A DNA stretch of 64,000 nt from NCBI GenBank assembly GCA_032834875.1, contig CP135238.1, positions 2,084,001-2,148,000 on the forward strand. The letters are read 5' to 3'. Positions 9,190-19,456 of this stretch are shown one piece after another; position 1 is the first letter of the stretch, and every line of letters starts with the position of its first letter. The notes beneath the pieces were generated by a model. That model was not told the DNA's origin. It did not search any database and saw only the letters and a program-made list of their open reading frames with translations. Both the position numbers and the translations under genes were made by a program. The DNA comes from Sulfuracidifex metallicus DSM 6482 = JCM 9184 (GTDB lineage Archaea > Thermoproteota > Thermoprotei_A > Sulfolobales > Sulfolobaceae).

Positions 9190-10191
9190 GTGAGGATATT
9201 AGAATTTAATGAGAAACAAGACTCTTTAACGATACATGTAGAAAATGAGGATGATCTTTGGCTTCTCTATACCATGCTCAAGAAAGACGATGAAGTGGTT
9301 GCGAAAACTCTCAGGGACGTGAGCATAGGTGATAACAGTAGAAGGGTTCCTATGATAATTAGGCTGAAAGTTGAAAGAAAGGAGTTCCAGGAATTCACCA
9401 CTAGACTTAGAATTCACGGAATAGTACTGGACGCTCCTGAAAGGTATAGCGTGAAAGGTTCGCATCATACAATAAATTTAGATATAGGCGATGATATAAC
9501 AATTATAAGAAAATGGGAAAAATATGACTTAGATAAAATATATAAGCATGCTCAGAAAAAATCTAGAATTCTGATATCAATAATAGATATTGATGAATGT
9601 TTGGTGGCTATACCTATGGAACAAGGTATTAAGATCCTGTGTGAGAAGAGCTTTAACGAACCTGAAGAGAGCCTTCTGGAGAACGCTAAGATTATTGCAG
9701 ATGAGATAGAATCTTATGCTAAAACTTATTCGCCTGATGCGATCTTAATCGCAGGACCGGGCTTCTTTAAACAGGATGTGGCTAAGCTACTTTCAAAGAA
9801 GTATAAGGTATATACTGACGATGTGAATTCCCCTGGCAGAACTGGATTAAATGAGGTAATGAAGAGAGATTTGATAGACCAACTAATAAGGGATTACGAG
9901 ATATCTGAAGGAACAAAGGCTATGGATAAGTTTATGGAAATGCTAGCTAAAGGGTCTAGAAATATAGCTTACGGTAAGGAAGAGGTGAGGAAAGCCGCCG
10001 AAATTGGAGCCATCGATACAGTATTAGTACTTGCAGAACTTATAATAGGGCAAGAAAACGACTATCCAACTATATTAAATGAGGTATCGGAAAAGGGAGG
10101 GAAAGTGATTTTGGTGCCTAGGGATTCCCCTTCTTACTATCAAGTAAAGAACATGGGCGGTATTGTGGCCTTACTTAGATTTCCAATCTAA
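9190..10191 (+). CDS. pelA: pelota homologue (Dom34/PelA), ribosome rescue factor
   Basis: Archaeal aPelota binds stalled ribosomes with aEF1A and, with ABCE1, splits them. The 333 residues cover all three eRF1-like domains. The N-terminal Sm-like domain begins MRILEFNEKQDSLTIHVEN and DDLWLLYTMLKKDD. The middle domain contains ILIAGPGFFKQDVAKLLSKK. The C-terminal domain contains NEVSEKGGKVILVPRDSPS. There is no GGQ motif, as expected for pelota. The start is GTG at 9190. An AT-rich TATA-like stretch (gatataact) about 35 bp upstream suggests a leaderless or near-leaderless transcript. Confidence 0.95.
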   Translation: MRILEFNEKQDSLTIHVENEDDLWLLYTMLKKDDEVVAKTLRDVSIGDNSRRVPMIIRLKVERKEFQEFTTRLRIHGIVLDAPERYSVKGSHHTINLDIGDDITIIRKWEKYDLDKIYKHAQKKSRILISIIDIDECLVAIPMEQGIKILCEKSFNEPEESLLENAKIIADEIESYAKTYSPDAILIAGPGFFKQDVAKLLSKKYKVYTDDVNSPGRTGLNEVMKRDLIDQLIRDYEISEGTKAMDKFMEMLAKGSRNIAYGKEEVRKAAEIGAIDTVLVLAELIIGQENDYPTILNEVSEKGGKVILVPRDSPSYYQVKNMGGIVALLRFPI

Positions 10192-10252
10192 GTCTGCAAA
10201 CTATATTTCATACAAATACAATAAAGTGGGTCTGTAAGTATAACGTAAATTA

Positions 10253-11287
10253 CTATGGCTCGAAATTGGACTTTAACACCTTCTCTGAAACCTTCAACCT
10301 TCTACTGTCTGGGTGTTCTTCGACTATCTTCAGTTCGTCTATATCAAGCTTTTTCACCAGCTCATCTGTAATACCTGGAAAGACAGAATATACGTTATCG
10401 CCTATTTTCTCGCCGTAAAGTATGTCTAGATTTTGATTTGTCCTAACTATAGCTCTTATCAAAGTACCCTCTCCGGTGAAATCCTCGTAAGGTTTAGCTG
10501 ATACTCGTATTGTACGTAAGAACCTTGTCCTAGTTTCAACTACGTCTTTATACACGGAACTGCAGTAATGCACTGTGATTCGTGACTCTTTAAATTCCTC
10601 AATAACCTTCTTCGCAGTCTCAAAGCTCCCCTTAACACCGGTTATCCCATGGGAAACGTTCATTCCCCTTGAATTTAATTGAAAGAAATTCCTTTCATTA
10701 AGTTCTAGCTCATTTAAATTTACAAATTTCACGCCTTCCTTTTCAGCCCATTTTATTAGCTCCAATATCTTTTCCTCCTCTCCTGGTATCGAAGGGATTT
10801 CAATGCCTACGTCCATGTCGTATTTCATGGCTTTCTTCAAGGCTTCTCTATATTCCACCTTTAAAGGGTGGAACCTAATTTCATCTAGCCCAACTTCGCT
10901 TAGCTCTCTTAATGCATCATTAGTAGCGTAACGCCCAGAGGTGTATAAATGGACATGAAATTTTTCTCCAAACTCATTCTTAAAGATTCGAATAAGTGAT
11001 GTTACCTTGTCAATGGCTAATATTGGATCGCCTCCTGTTATTCCAGCCCCTAGAGCTCCCATTCGATAAGCTTCATATATGTAATCCATAAGATTACTCA
11101 CTTCAGCTTCATTCGCAAACATCTTATTCTTATTAAATCTCTCTGAGCTCACTGGGCAATAATAACAAGAGTCTCCACACTCTCCTGATATAAATACTAC
11201 CAACTTAGAGCCTAACCTGCAAAGTTCGCAGCCCTTCGGTAAGGGATTGTTATACAACGTTATCTCGGGGTTTCCTGAAATCGTCAA
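10253..11287 (-). CDS. archaeal radical SAM protein (pyruvate-formate-lyase-activase-like)
   Basis: The 344-residue protein has the radical SAM cluster motif C-x3-C-x2-C in [13 protein letters not shown] (about residues 37-46). A second cysteine pair CELCRL lies just N-terminal. The SAM-binding GGD follows in [16 protein letters not shown]. It resembles the uncharacterised archaeal group related to PFL-activating enzymes (COG2108, from memory). No substrate can be inferred. Its start lies inside the 3' end of the upstream 182-aa gene (38-bp overlap), so the two are coupled and may act together. Confidence 0.82.
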   Translation of the reverse strand: MTISGNPEITLYNNPLPKGCELCRLGSKLVVFISGECGDSCYYCPVSSERFNKNKMFANEAEVSNLMDYIYEAYRMGALGAGITGGDPILAIDKVTSLIRIFKNEFGEKFHVHLYTSGRYATNDALRELSEVGLDEIRFHPLKVEYREALKKAMKYDMDVGIEIPSIPGEEEKILELIKWAEKEGVKFVNLNELELNERNFFQLNSRGMNVSHGITGVKGSFETAKKVIEEFKESRITVHYCSSVYKDVVETRTRFLRTIRVSAKPYEDFTGEGTLIRAIVRTNQNLDILYGEKIGDNVYSVFPGITDELVKKLDIDELKIVEEHPDSRRLKVSEKVLKSNFEP

Positions 11288-11798
11288 GTTTTTTCAGTAT
11301 TATTTCTCTTACTTCTGGAGTTTTAACGTCATCTAAGAGTTCTTTAAGCTGGCTAACAGAGTCCTGGTACCTGCATGACTTGTTGCCTTGTATCTTAGCA
11401 GAACCTTCATTTCCTCCCTCCGGTATATACCATACCTTAAACCATGTGAAGCCTGCGTTAAGCATAGAAATACCTAAGGGTGTCTCCACAGGAGAATAGC
11501 CTCTTAAAATCAACCTCTCTGTATCCTTGTCTTTATCATAAGTGACAAACAGTTTCCCGTTGCAGTCGAGTATTTCAAATAATAGTTTGAAAAGTTCGGG
11601 CTCAACTCCTTCTCTCCTTAACCAAGGATCATAATCTAGCTCAATCCAAGGTGGGTAATATTCCCTGCCCGTAAAGTAGGACACCTTGGCGACCTCCCTT
11701 CCATTAGCGAAGAGTACGAAGTAGAAAAGCTCCCTTATATGGGTTCTTTTAGGTTCCGAGCTAGAAATCTTAAACTTGCCTATATTTCCACTAATCAT
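11250..11798 (-). CDS. hypothetical protein, possibly DUF1122 family
   Basis: 182 residues with no membrane segment. The N-terminal two thirds look like a compact alpha/beta domain: [19 protein letters not shown], then [19 protein letters not shown], then [20 protein letters not shown] phrase such as [28 protein letters not shown] resembles small archaeal GNAT-like or DUF1122 proteins, but I cannot confirm the family. The C-terminus is a charged helix. It is the first gene of a two-gene unit with the radical SAM protein, overlapping it by 38 bp. Confidence 0.7.
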   Translation of the reverse strand: MISGNIGKFKISSSEPKRTHIRELFYFVLFANGREVAKVSYFTGREYYPPWIELDYDPWLRREGVEPELFKLLFEILDCNGKLFVTYDKDKDTERLILRGYSPVETPLGISMLNAGFTWFKVWYIPEGGNEGSAKIQGNKSCRYQDSVSQLKELLDDVKTPEVREIILKKLDDFRKPRDNVV

Positions 11799-11904
11799 CA
11801 GAATAAAAGTTAACTCTAACCACTTTTAAGACTTTAATTACGGGGTTTCTATAACCAAGACTTTTGGAAGAGATTTATAGTCGTCGAGAACGAAGTAGTT
11901 TGAT

Positions 11905-12999
11905 ATGATAAGCGTAGAAATTATAGCGTTCATAGCCATCTTCATAGTAGCATGGATATTACTTTATGTATCAAGAAGAAGACTCGAAAGGTTCGGCGTG
12001 AGCGTGCCTATTCCTTTCTTTGTTATGTATAAATCTAAGGTTAGAGACGTATGGTTTCCTTCAATATCGATGAGCAAAGCTTACAGATATTATGAGAGAG
12101 CAGCGGTTGTTCTTTCTATAATATCCATGATAGGAGGAATAGTGCTGATTTTCTACATAATCTCAGAATTCATAATACCACATCCACCATCCGAGAAACC
12201 AGCACTTTCGCTTACTCCCATAATACCAGGGATAACAATATCGTTATCTCAGACTCCTTTCCTCCTTTTGGCCCTTGGAATATCTGTAGCATTGCATGAA
12301 ATAATGCATGCACTTTCCGCAACTTCAAACGGGATAAAGGTAAGAAATGGCGGCATTCTACTGTTGGGCATATTCCCTGGAGCTTTCGTTGAGCCTGACG
12401 AGGAAAGCTTCAATTCAAGCGCTTTATCCAAAAAGGTTAAAGTAATAGCTGCAGGCATAGCTCTAAACCTTATATTGGCAGCTATATTCTTCCCCATCAC
12501 CTACTTTTTCCCTAACTTGGTATCTCAAGGTATATTAATAGAGAGTGTTGTAAAAGACTCTGCTGCCTATAACTCCTCCCTCACTTCAGGAGATATAATA
12601 AAGGCAGTTGATGGGACTTCAGTAAATAATCCTTATCAGTTAGGAAATTTTCTACAGAAATATCGGACAAATACTTACACCATACTTCTGCCTAACGGAA
12701 CAGAAAGAGAGGTAACAATATCTGCTCCTTCCCATTTTCTAGGAGTTTATGTAACTTACTATATTCCATCAATTTGGCTTGACATTTATACGTTCGTCTT
12801 CTGGATGTTTACGATCAACTTTAGTCTCGCCTTGTTTAATGGAGCTCCTTTAATAATAACAGACGGAGGTAAAATATTTACGGAACTACTTAAGAGAATA
12901 ATGGGAACCAATGGAGAAAAAATCTCTCTCTACTTCCAAGCATTGTTGATATTAACTTTCGTATACTCCATCCTGCTATCTAATCATCTTCTTGGATGA
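11905..12999 (+). CDS. site-2 protease family membrane metalloprotease (M50) with PDZ domain
   Basis: A 364-residue membrane-embedded zinc protease. Membrane segments are visible at about 3-22, 66-88, 116-140, 178-198, 285-305 and 340-360. The zinc motif HEIMH is at about 131-135 in the third segment. A PDZ-like domain follows at about 205-270 ([20 protein letters not shown]). The third ligand region is [12 protein letters not shown] at about 312-323, matching NxxPxxxxDG of S2P proteases. It probably cleaves a membrane-bound regulator or signal-peptide remnant; the substrate is unknown. It converges with lysS, with 20 bp overlap. Confidence 0.92.
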   Translation: MISVEIIAFIAIFIVAWILLYVSRRRLERFGVSVPIPFFVMYKSKVRDVWFPSISMSKAYRYYERAAVVLSIISMIGGIVLIFYIISEFIIPHPPSEKPALSLTPIIPGITISLSQTPFLLLALGISVALHEIMHALSATSNGIKVRNGGILLLGIFPGAFVEPDEESFNSSALSKKVKVIAAGIALNLILAAIFFPITYFFPNLVSQGILIESVVKDSAAYNSSLTSGDIIKAVDGTSVNNPYQLGNFLQKYRTNTYTILLPNGTEREVTISAPSHFLGVYVTYYIPSIWLDIYTFVFWMFTINFSLALFNGAPLIITDGGKIFTELLKRIMGTNGEKISLYFQALLILTFVYSILLSNHLLG

Positions 13000-14461
13000 G
13001 CTTGGAGCTAATCATTGGAAATGGTATTACTTCCTTTATGCTTATATTGTCTGTAGCAAGCATAGCAAGCCTATCTATTCCTATCCCTAAACCGCCAGTT
13101 GGGGGCATTCCATAACTTAAAGCCCTTATGAAGTCCTTATCGTAAGGATGGGCTTCTTGGTCTCCTCTCTTAAACATTTCTTGCTCTTCTTTAAACAATT
13201 GGTCTTGTAATATCGGATCATTAAGCTCCGTGTAAGCGTTTGCTATTTCCATTCCTGCTATATACAATTCGAACCTTTCTACTAGACCGGGCTTTTCCCT
13301 ATGGGGCTTGCATAAGGGAGTAGTTTCTAGAGGGTGATCTGTAATAAACGTAGGTTGGATTAAGTTAGGTGAAACCAGTTTATCGAACAGCTTCTCTATC
13401 ATTAATCCTCTTACATAATGACAACCCCTTGGCTTTAGCTGGTTCTTCTTTAACAAGTTTTTTAGTTCATCGTTAGATAGTGAATCTATATTCTCCCCTA
13501 AAGCTTCGGAAAGTGAGTCATGCATCGAAATTCTCTTAAAAGGTGAATCAAGTTTAATTTCGTTTCCATTATATTTTATTACATTAGTAGATAGGATCTT
13601 CTTGAATACTTCTCTTATTAATTCCTCAGTTAGGTTCATTATGTCGTTATAGTCAGCATAGGCCCAGTAGAGTTCTAAAAGACTAAATTCAGGATTATGG
13701 GTAACGTCTATATCCTCGTTCCTGAATACCTTACCTATTTCAAATACTTTATCGAAACCGCCCACTATAAACCTCTTCAAGTAAAGCTCTAATGCTATCC
13801 TAAGAAACCAATCTTCCTCTAAATAGTTTACATGAGTCTTGAAAGGTTTAGCTAGAGCACCACCGTAAACTGGCTGCACAATGGGCGTCTCTACTTCTAT
13901 GAAACCTTTAGAGTAAAGGAACTGCCTGATCTCTTTCTCCATTGAAAATCTAATTTCCATTGCACTCCTAGCTTTATCATTGTAAAGGAAATCAACATAC
14001 CTATGGGCGTACCTAAACTCGGGTGTAAGGGTGGTCCAATCTGGGGGCTCTATCAATGCCTTACTTAGGAGCTCAAAGTCCTTTACCATAAGTGAGAGCT
14101 CCCCTTTCATGGTATAGAACAAGTCACCCTTTACTCCTATTAAGTCTCCTCTACCTATGTATTTCATGAACCATTCGTAGCGATCCCCAAGCTCATTCAC
14201 CCTTAAATACAGCTGTAATCTCTCTCCTTCATCAAATATGTCCACGAAGGCCGCTTTTCCATGTCTTCTTATATTAGCTATGCGCCCTACCGTTGAAATG
14301 TTAAATATAAAGGGATCATGAGAAGATGGATTACCTTTCTCTTTTCCTATATCTCTAAGCTCCTGAATTGTATTGGTAAATGTGAACTTATGAGGATAAG
14401 GATTTATTCCCTTTTCTTTAAGCTCACGAACTATTTCTACCCTTCTTTCGTCCCACTTCAT
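12980..14461 (-). CDS. lysS: lysyl-tRNA synthetase, class II
   Basis: Charges tRNA-Lys; 493 aa, the usual size. The N-terminal OB-fold anticodon-binding domain spans about residues 45-150 ([20 protein letters not shown]). Class II motif 2 is seen in [20 protein letters not shown] and motif 3 in [19 protein letters not shown]. It is a class II LysRS, the enzyme used by Sulfolobales; many Euryarchaeota use class I. Both target tRNA-Lys genes are in this window (51.2 and 53.2 kb). The ATG at 14461 is preceded by an AT-rich promoter-like region. Confidence 0.97.
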   Translation of the reverse strand: MKWDERRVEIVRELKEKGINPYPHKFTFTNTIQELRDIGKEKGNPSSHDPFIFNISTVGRIANIRRHGKAAFVDIFDEGERLQLYLRVNELGDRYEWFMKYIGRGDLIGVKGDLFYTMKGELSLMVKDFELLSKALIEPPDWTTLTPEFRYAHRYVDFLYNDKARSAMEIRFSMEKEIRQFLYSKGFIEVETPIVQPVYGGALAKPFKTHVNYLEEDWFLRIALELYLKRFIVGGFDKVFEIGKVFRNEDIDVTHNPEFSLLELYWAYADYNDIMNLTEELIREVFKKILSTNVIKYNGNEIKLDSPFKRISMHDSLSEALGENIDSLSNDELKNLLKKNQLKPRGCHYVRGLMIEKLFDKLVSPNLIQPTFITDHPLETTPLCKPHREKPGLVERFELYIAGMEIANAYTELNDPILQDQLFKEEQEMFKRGDQEAHPYDKDFIRALSYGMPPTGGLGIGIDRLAMLATDNISIKEVIPFPMISSKLIQEDD

Positions 14462-14732
14462 GACTTACTTATATCCCTATATCTAAAATTAAAGAATGTC
14501 TGCTGTCTTCATCTGAGCCTTAGTTATCGCTCAATTTACACGAAAACTAATACAGGAAATACCTCAGGTTCATTGTATTCTTAAATAATATGGTGATACC
14601 ATGCGTCTAGTCTCTTTCAACTATATGAAAAATATAATTATAGGTATAGAGATAAAATAACTATAATAGGAAAGTAGCTAAATAAATTTTTAAATGAAGG
14701 ATGATAATAGGTCTTAGCGAATGATCGGTAAT

Positions 14733-14862
14733 GGGCCCATAGCTCAGCCAGGTTGAGTGCTGGGCTCCAGATAGCATTGGGTCTAACGACCCCTCTTGGG
14801 GGATGAATTATATCTGGAATGGAGAGACCCAGTGGTCGGGGGTTCAAATCCCTCTGGGCCCA
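14733..14862 (+). tRNA. tRNA-Trp (CCA) with a 56-nt intron
   Basis: The acceptor stem GGGCCCA/TGGGCCC, D-stem GCTC/GAGT, anticodon stem CTGGG/CCCAG and T-arm GGGGG-TTCAAAT-CCCTC all form. The discriminator base is A, as expected for archaeal tRNA-Trp. The anticodon loop CT-CCA-G-A is interrupted after position 37 by an intron at about 14771-14826. Anticodon-side CCAGATA is complementary to intron TATCTGG, which is the pairing needed for a bulge-helix-bulge splice site. The intron also holds a GGGTC-taac-GACCC hairpin. CCA is not encoded. A TATA-like ATTTTTAAAT lies at 14685-14694. The rest of 14462-14732 and 14863-15068 holds no gene that I can see. Confidence 0.93.
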
Positions 14863-15068
14863 TTATATTTCTAAATGGTTTTATATTATTTCAAATTTTC
14901 CTTACTTTATATCTAGCTGGTAGTTAATTTTATTCATAAAATAAACAAAAGAACTAAGACGGTTTATATTGGGCGTCTTTTTTTAAAAAAAGTAGGAGAA
15001 AATATAGGCGTAATATCCAGCAATACAAAATAATCTTAATAAGGATTCAAAAAACTATAACAATTATT

Positions 15069-15455
15069 TTAGCTCTTTCCTCTTAGTTCATTTACTCTCT
15101 TTATTACTTCGTCAAGAACGTCTTTACCCTCGCCTGGATCTACTATGGCTACTGCGGCAGAACCAACCTGAAGACCTGCAGCTTCACCTAATGATTTCTT
15201 TGAACTTACGTACACGTATGGTATCTTCTTCTCTTCGCATAGAAGAGGTAGGTGTGCTACTATCTCTTCAGGCTGTACATCCTCAGCAACTACCACCAGC
15301 TTTGCAAGTCCTCTTTCAATTGCCTTAGTAGCCTCGTTTGTACCTTTCTTTATTTTTCCTGATTCTTTTGCCTTTCTTACTGCTTCTAGAGCTTTATCCC
15401 CTAATTCTTGGGGGACTTCAAATTTTACATATGAAGGTTTAGACATGGCGCTCAT
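15069..15455 (-). CDS. rpl7ae: ribosomal protein L7Ae (kink-turn binding, sRNP core)
   Basis: L7Ae binds kink-turns in 23S rRNA, box C/D and H/ACA guide RNAs and archaeal RNase P. The 128-aa protein contains the family core [20 protein letters not shown] and [20 protein letters not shown]. Two in-frame ATGs exist: 15455 (MSAMSKPS) and 15446 (MSKPS). A GAGGAGG site abuts the first and sits 9 nt before the second, so translation may begin at 15446. It is likely transcribed from its own promoter; a TATA-like cttatatag lies about 55 bp upstream. Confidence 0.96.
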   Translation of the reverse strand: MSAMSKPSYVKFEVPQELGDKALEAVRKAKESGKIKKGTNEATKAIERGLAKLVVVAEDVQPEEIVAHLPLLCEEKKIPYVYVSSKKSLGEAAGLQVGSAAVAIVDPGEGKDVLDEVIKRVNELRGKS

Positions 15456-15510
15456 CCTCCTCTTTTTAGGTCGCGCATTTCATACCTATCCTCTTCCCTA
15501 TATAAGTTTT

Positions 15511-17244
15511 TCAATCATGGGAATAGATAGCTACGATTAATCCGTTACTTACTTCGTCTACCCTTACGAAACCGTACCTGAAGAATTGTACTATATCGTT
15601 TACCTTAAGGGAAGATACTGACAATTCGCCGTAACCTTTCTCAATAGTTTCATCATTGCCGTTGTATTTCTTTAAGACAACAGGATAACTATCGGATTGC
15701 TTTACCCACTGGACTATAGAAGCTTTCTTTACCTTTCCTTCTTCAAGGGTTTTGCTATCAAAGATTAGTTCATTACCTTGAACTTTAACGTTACATAACT
15801 CCATCAACCTAAGGTAAGATCCTTCTTTTGCATCGTCTGAATCAACCATTATTATGTCACCCTTACATACCTCCACTTCTCTGTAATCCGATGGATTAGA
15901 GAAGTTATACGGTATTCTAGCCTTAATGCATTGGGGCATATTATCTCCTGTAATTTTCATTGTCTTCGCCTTATTTTCTGGAACGTACATTAACCTCCTT
16001 GCAGTTTTGTCCAACTTTTTCCTATTAATTGCAGCTATATTCTCAAAGCTTATCGTAGCGTCAGAGACCTTAAGGCCAACTTCTATTATGATCTCCCTGA
16101 CGGTTTCAGGCAGTATTCCTCTCCTCCTTAGTCCAGCTAACGTGGATAACCTAGGATCGTCTCTGGTCACGCCTTTCTCAAGTATTTCTTTTATCTTAGA
16201 TTTGCTCATCATGAATCCCTCTAGCTTGAGTCTGCCGAATTCCATAACTGTGGGGAACTCCCATCCCATGTAATCAAAGACCCACTTCTGCTTCAACGAA
16301 TTCGACATATGCTCCTTTGCTCGAAATACATGAGTGACTCCTTTATCATGATCGTCTACCGAATTGGCAAAATTATATGTAGGGAAAACTCTGTATTTAT
16401 CTCCAGTAAGTGGATGAGGGGATCTCTTGGTGTCGATAATTCTAAACATAACCCAGTCCCTTTGAGAAGGATCTGGATCGTCTAGGTCTGTCTTTATCCT
16501 AAGTACAGCCTTTCCTTCATCGTATTCTCCTTTGAGCATCTTCCTCCATAAACCCAGGTTTTCATTTGGATCCGAACTCCTATGTAAGCATGGAGGTTCG
16601 CCATTCTTTTTGCTGGTAAATTTCAGAAAAGTGTCCTTATCACAAGTATCCACGTATGCGTATCCCTTTTGAATCATGATCTCAGCCACTTCATAGTATC
16701 TTTCAAACCTAGATGAAGCGGCAAACTCTTCCTTCCATGAAATACCTAACCACTTTAGATCTTCCTTTATCCAATTATAGGCTTCTTTCAGTGGTTTCTT
16801 GACTTTAGGATCAGTATCGTCAAACCTAAGTATGAAGTCACCATTATACATTGAAGCGTATTCATAGGATATAATTGCTGCCCTTGAATTACCTAAATGC
16901 AAAGGACCGTCTGGATTAGGAGCGAATCTTGTCACTACCTTTTTACTAACGTTAGGTAAAGGTGGTAATTTCTTCTCCTTAGCCTCATCGTCTTTTTTCC
17001 TCTCAAGAAGTTGAGGAAATTTTGCTTCAATTTCTTGTTTCTGTTGATCAAAAGTCATAGAATTTATCTGAGTTACTACCTCATTTATTATAGGAATTAT
17101 CTCCTTTGCTTTACTTCTTAGGTCAGGCATCTCAGCAAGTATTTTGCTTATTACCGACCCAACTTGGGCTTTCCCGCCATGAGCGAAAGCATTAGCTAGT
17201 GCATATTTTCTAGCAAGTTCTCTTATTTGATCCATGCAATGCAT
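15511..17244 (-). CDS. gltX: glutamyl-tRNA synthetase (archaeal, possibly non-discriminating)
   Basis: Class I synthetase, 577 aa. An archaeal-type N-terminal domain (about 1-95) precedes the catalytic core. The HIGH-type motif is in [19 protein letters not shown] and the KMSKS-type motif reads [12 protein letters not shown]. The C-terminal beta-barrel domain is of the archaeal/eukaryotic GlnRS-like type. Archaeal enzymes of this kind often also glutamylate tRNA-Gln for later amidation; this is known of the family and not shown here. The ATG at 17244 overlaps pgp by 35 bp; a second ATG at 17235 (MDQIREL) is equally plausible. Confidence 0.96.
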   Translation of the reverse strand: MHCMDQIRELARKYALANAFAHGGKAQVGSVISKILAEMPDLRSKAKEIIPIINEVVTQINSMTFDQQKQEIEAKFPQLLERKKDDEAKEKKLPPLPNVSKKVVTRFAPNPDGPLHLGNSRAAIISYEYASMYNGDFILRFDDTDPKVKKPLKEAYNWIKEDLKWLGISWKEEFAASSRFERYYEVAEIMIQKGYAYVDTCDKDTFLKFTSKKNGEPPCLHRSSDPNENLGLWRKMLKGEYDEGKAVLRIKTDLDDPDPSQRDWVMFRIIDTKRSPHPLTGDKYRVFPTYNFANSVDDHDKGVTHVFRAKEHMSNSLKQKWVFDYMGWEFPTVMEFGRLKLEGFMMSKSKIKEILEKGVTRDDPRLSTLAGLRRRGILPETVREIIIEVGLKVSDATISFENIAAINRKKLDKTARRLMYVPENKAKTMKITGDNMPQCIKARIPYNFSNPSDYREVEVCKGDIIMVDSDDAKEGSYLRLMELCNVKVQGNELIFDSKTLEEGKVKKASIVQWVKQSDSYPVVLKKYNGNDETIEKGYGELSVSSLKVNDIVQFFRYGFVRVDEVSNGLIVAIYSHD

Positions 17245-17908
17245 TGGCTAAACTCGAAATATATTCTTTTACACCTTCTCCGCTACTTCCTTTGGTTACA
17301 ACGTTAGCAATTGCCTTTAACTCTTCGTCTGCGTTGGAAACTGCAACCTTGATAGCTGCCAGCTTCATCATGTCAATATCAGTTAATGAGTCTCCTATTG
17401 CAATTACGTTTTTCCTATCCACTCCTAGCAAACTTAAGAGCCTATTTACGCCCACTTCTTTACCTTTATCATTGTAACTTAAATGAAGAGCGTATCCACT
17501 GGTCTTCAAGTAAAGTCCTCGATAATTGGCCCACGATATCATATCGTCTTTTAAATCCGGAGGATAGAAACCGAAGTCATACCTTCTGTACCGATTTTGC
17601 CAACTTCCCTTTAGGTTAAATTTTCTCTCAAACTCTAAAACTAAATTTGAGTCTATTTCTTTACAAAGAGATTCCTCCTCATCAAAGTAAATCACACAAC
17701 CATTTTCTGCAACAACTCCATCCAAACCTAAGTAAGTAGCCAGCCCCCTTGATACAGGGTAAGAATTTCCAGTTACTATAAATACTCTTACACCTAACTT
17801 TTGAATATTCCTTATTTCCGAAATTGCTTCTAGGTCAAGAGAATAGGTATTTCTATCCAGAGTTAACGTTCCATCCAGATCAAGAAGAATGACAACGTTA
17901 TTGTTCAA
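17210..17908 (-). CDS. pgp: phosphoglycolate phosphatase, archaeal type (HAD superfamily)
   Basis: The 232-residue HAD hydrolase has motif I in [11 protein letters not shown] (about 8-18), motif II threonine in [15 protein letters not shown], a cap domain of the TA0175/Cof type, and motifs III/IV in [10 protein letters not shown] and [14 protein letters not shown]. It matches archaeal phosphoglycolate phosphatase, which removes 2-phosphoglycolate, though related enzymes act on sugar phosphates. It overlaps the upstream HD gene by 4 bp and gltX by 35 bp, giving the unit HD-pgp-gltX. Confidence 0.88.
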   Translation of the reverse strand: MNNNVVILLDLDGTLTLDRNTYSLDLEAISEIRNIQKLGVRVFIVTGNSYPVSRGLATYLGLDGVVAENGCVIYFDEEESLCKEIDSNLVLEFERKFNLKGSWQNRYRRYDFGFYPPDLKDDMISWANYRGLYLKTSGYALHLSYNDKGKEVGVNRLLSLLGVDRKNVIAIGDSLTDIDMMKLAAIKVAVSNADEELKAIANVVTKGSSGEGVKEYISSLANALHGSNKRTC

Positions 17909-19080
17909 GGTATAACTTCCCTCGCTCTGCTAGAGTAAGGTGCGTCAACGTATATACGATTTATTGAGAGACGAGACGGAACGGATTTAAGCAGAAATCC
18001 GACGTCGTCAACTGCTACCTTACCACCGTTAGCTTTCACGAAGTTAATTCTAGTCTTGTCTATAATTGAAATGTTTTCTTCTATGGGATATATTGATGAT
18101 CTGGGTATGTTTGATGATTCTAATTTTTCCAGAACTGAATGCAGAGAATATTTATTCGCCGCAGAGAAAGGTTCGTCATACACCATTTTCGGTCCTCTTC
18201 TATTTATTAAGTTCCATATTTTCTGCTTTAGGACATCATTACTTGTAGTATAATAGCAGCCGTAAAGTCTGGAATGGAACCACTCATCATCCCACATAAA
18301 GATGTTTCCAGACTCAACAATTTCTCTAAGTTCTGAAGGTGAGCCTGGAACGTCACATTCATCTATCATATCCGAATATATCTTCCTGGCAAGAAGTTCA
18401 TAACCCAGAATTGTCTTATGATAATATACCGCTTGGTACATATGAAGTCTGGCAATGAAGAAGTTCTCTGCACTATAAAGACCCTTTTCTGAGATATCTA
18501 CCTTACCTTGTTCATAGGAAACACTATCCATTAACCTTTGTAGGTCTATATTCCCTAGTTGTACGCCGCTATACTTAGAATCTCTTAAAAGATAGTCCAT
18601 TCTATCAACATCAACGTCACTATCTATAATAGGCCTAAGCGGACTTTCTCCCCAGAGAATATCCTTTATTTCTCGATAAGGATAGCCACCATTATTCAAT
18701 ATGTCCTTTAGATCTGTAGATGATATTAACATATCTCCAAAGTCTGAATTTGAAAAATTCTTTGACATAAAAAATCCTCCAATTGAATGTGAAAAAGGGA
18801 ACTGCCCTACGTCGTGAAGCAGTGACGCAATTCTCAACTTTCTTGTTTCTTCATGCGTTAATATACCCTTTTCTTCTAAGATGCCTCCTAAAATCGTGGT
18901 TATATGTAGTGTCCCTAATGTATGGCTAAATCTGGTATTTACTGCCCCTGGATACACCATGAATGCTAAACTCGTTTGCTTTATCCTTCTTAACCTCTGT
19001 AACAGAGGGTGATCTAATATCATTACTTCTAAGTCGTTAAGTGAAACATAACCGTGTAGATCATCGAAAATCCTTTTCAT
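17905..19080 (-). CDS. HD-domain phosphohydrolase (dNTPase-like)
   Basis: 391 residues from the ATG at 19080 (MKRIFDDLHGYVSL). A longer reading frame runs up to 19152, but it would enter the 5S rRNA gene, so I reject that start. The metal-binding HD signature is in LRIASLLHDVGQFPFSHSIG. It is preceded by QRLRRIKQTSLAFMVYPGA and NTRFSHTLGTLHITT (first histidine). A later DVDRMDYLLRDSKYSGV completes the site. The arrangement is that of SAMHD1/dGTPase-like enzymes, so it may degrade dNTPs or another nucleotide. It starts 30 bp after the 5S rRNA and may depend on its promoter. Confidence 0.9.
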   Translation of the reverse strand: MKRIFDDLHGYVSLNDLEVMILDHPLLQRLRRIKQTSLAFMVYPGAVNTRFSHTLGTLHITTILGGILEEKGILTHEETRKLRIASLLHDVGQFPFSHSIGGFFMSKNFSNSDFGDMLISSTDLKDILNNGGYPYREIKDILWGESPLRPIIDSDVDVDRMDYLLRDSKYSGVQLGNIDLQRLMDSVSYEQGKVDISEKGLYSAENFFIARLHMYQAVYYHKTILGYELLARKIYSDMIDECDVPGSPSELREIVESGNIFMWDDEWFHSRLYGCYYTTSNDVLKQKIWNLINRRGPKMVYDEPFSAANKYSLHSVLEKLESSNIPRSSIYPIEENISIIDKTRINFVKANGGKVAVDDVGFLLKSVPSRLSINRIYVDAPYSSRAREVIP

Positions 19081-19109
19081 TAAAGCAATTTGAACATAAC
19101 TCCTATAAA

Positions 19110-19231
19110 GCCATCCCGGTTTGGCAGGGCTGCGGATCCTCTCGGAATCCACTGCCCTACCAACGTAAGCGGCTTAACTTCCGGGTTCGAGATGAGTCCG
19201 GGTGTTTTCCCGCCTACTATGACCGGGTGAC
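19110..19231 (-). rRNA. rrf: 5S ribosomal RNA
   Basis: A 122-nt archaeal 5S rRNA on the minus strand. It contains the loop B/C core ACTCATCTCGAACCCGGAAG followed by TTAAGCCGC, and the 3' part GGATCCGCAGCCCTGCCAAA. The ends pair (GTCA with TGGC, extended inward by CCCGG/CCGGG). The gene stands alone, away from 16S and 23S genes, as is usual in Sulfolobales. A TATA box lies 26 bp upstream. The exact 3' end is estimated from helix I. Confidence 0.96.
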
Positions 19232-19251
19232 AAACTACTAATCTACCCTAT

Positions 19252-19261
19252 CTTTAAAAAG
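19252..19261 (-). promoter_or_regulatory. TATA box of the 5S rRNA gene
   Basis: The minus strand reads CTTTTTAAAG, centred 25-26 bp before the 5S 5' end at 19231. This is exactly the archaeal TATA-to-start spacing. The HD phosphohydrolase gene just downstream may be read from the same promoter. Confidence 0.75.
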
Positions 19262-19456
19262 TTATTTATTTTCCTTAACTGGCGATACTGCATATATTCC
19301 GGCTATGTAAAGCGTCCCTCCGTCCTTGCTGCAAGAACCAACTTCCTTAAGTACAAAATCCCCTTCAGTAAACGGACGTGTGGTAGTATAATCACATGTT
19401 CGGCACTTTATCTCAGTTATTACCGTCAATTGCTCCTTTTGCTGTTGAGATGACAT
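19262..19456 (-). CDS. small zinc-binding-type protein, conserved hypothetical
   Basis: 64 residues. A cysteine pair CRTCDY (about 18-23) and a later CSKDGG suggest a small zinc ribbon with one ligand of another kind. The rest is beta-rich (LTVITEIKC, DGGTLYIAGIYAVS). No family name is recognised. Its ATG overlaps the stop of the DUF1512 gene (TAATG), so the two proteins are made from one mRNA. The TATA box of 5S follows immediately. Confidence 0.75.
   Translation of the reverse strand: MSSQQQKEQLTVITEIKCRTCDYTTTRPFTEGDFVLKEVGSCSKDGGTLYIAGIYAVSPVKENK

Noticed and set aside
14638-14847. 69-codon minus-strand ORF
   Set aside because: It overlaps the tRNA-Trp gene in antisense and its peptide derives from tRNA sequence.
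19081-19152. 24-codon N-terminal extension of the HD phosphohydrolase
   Set aside because: It would be translated from the 5S rRNA gene on the same strand. The ATG at 19080 gives a normal family start.
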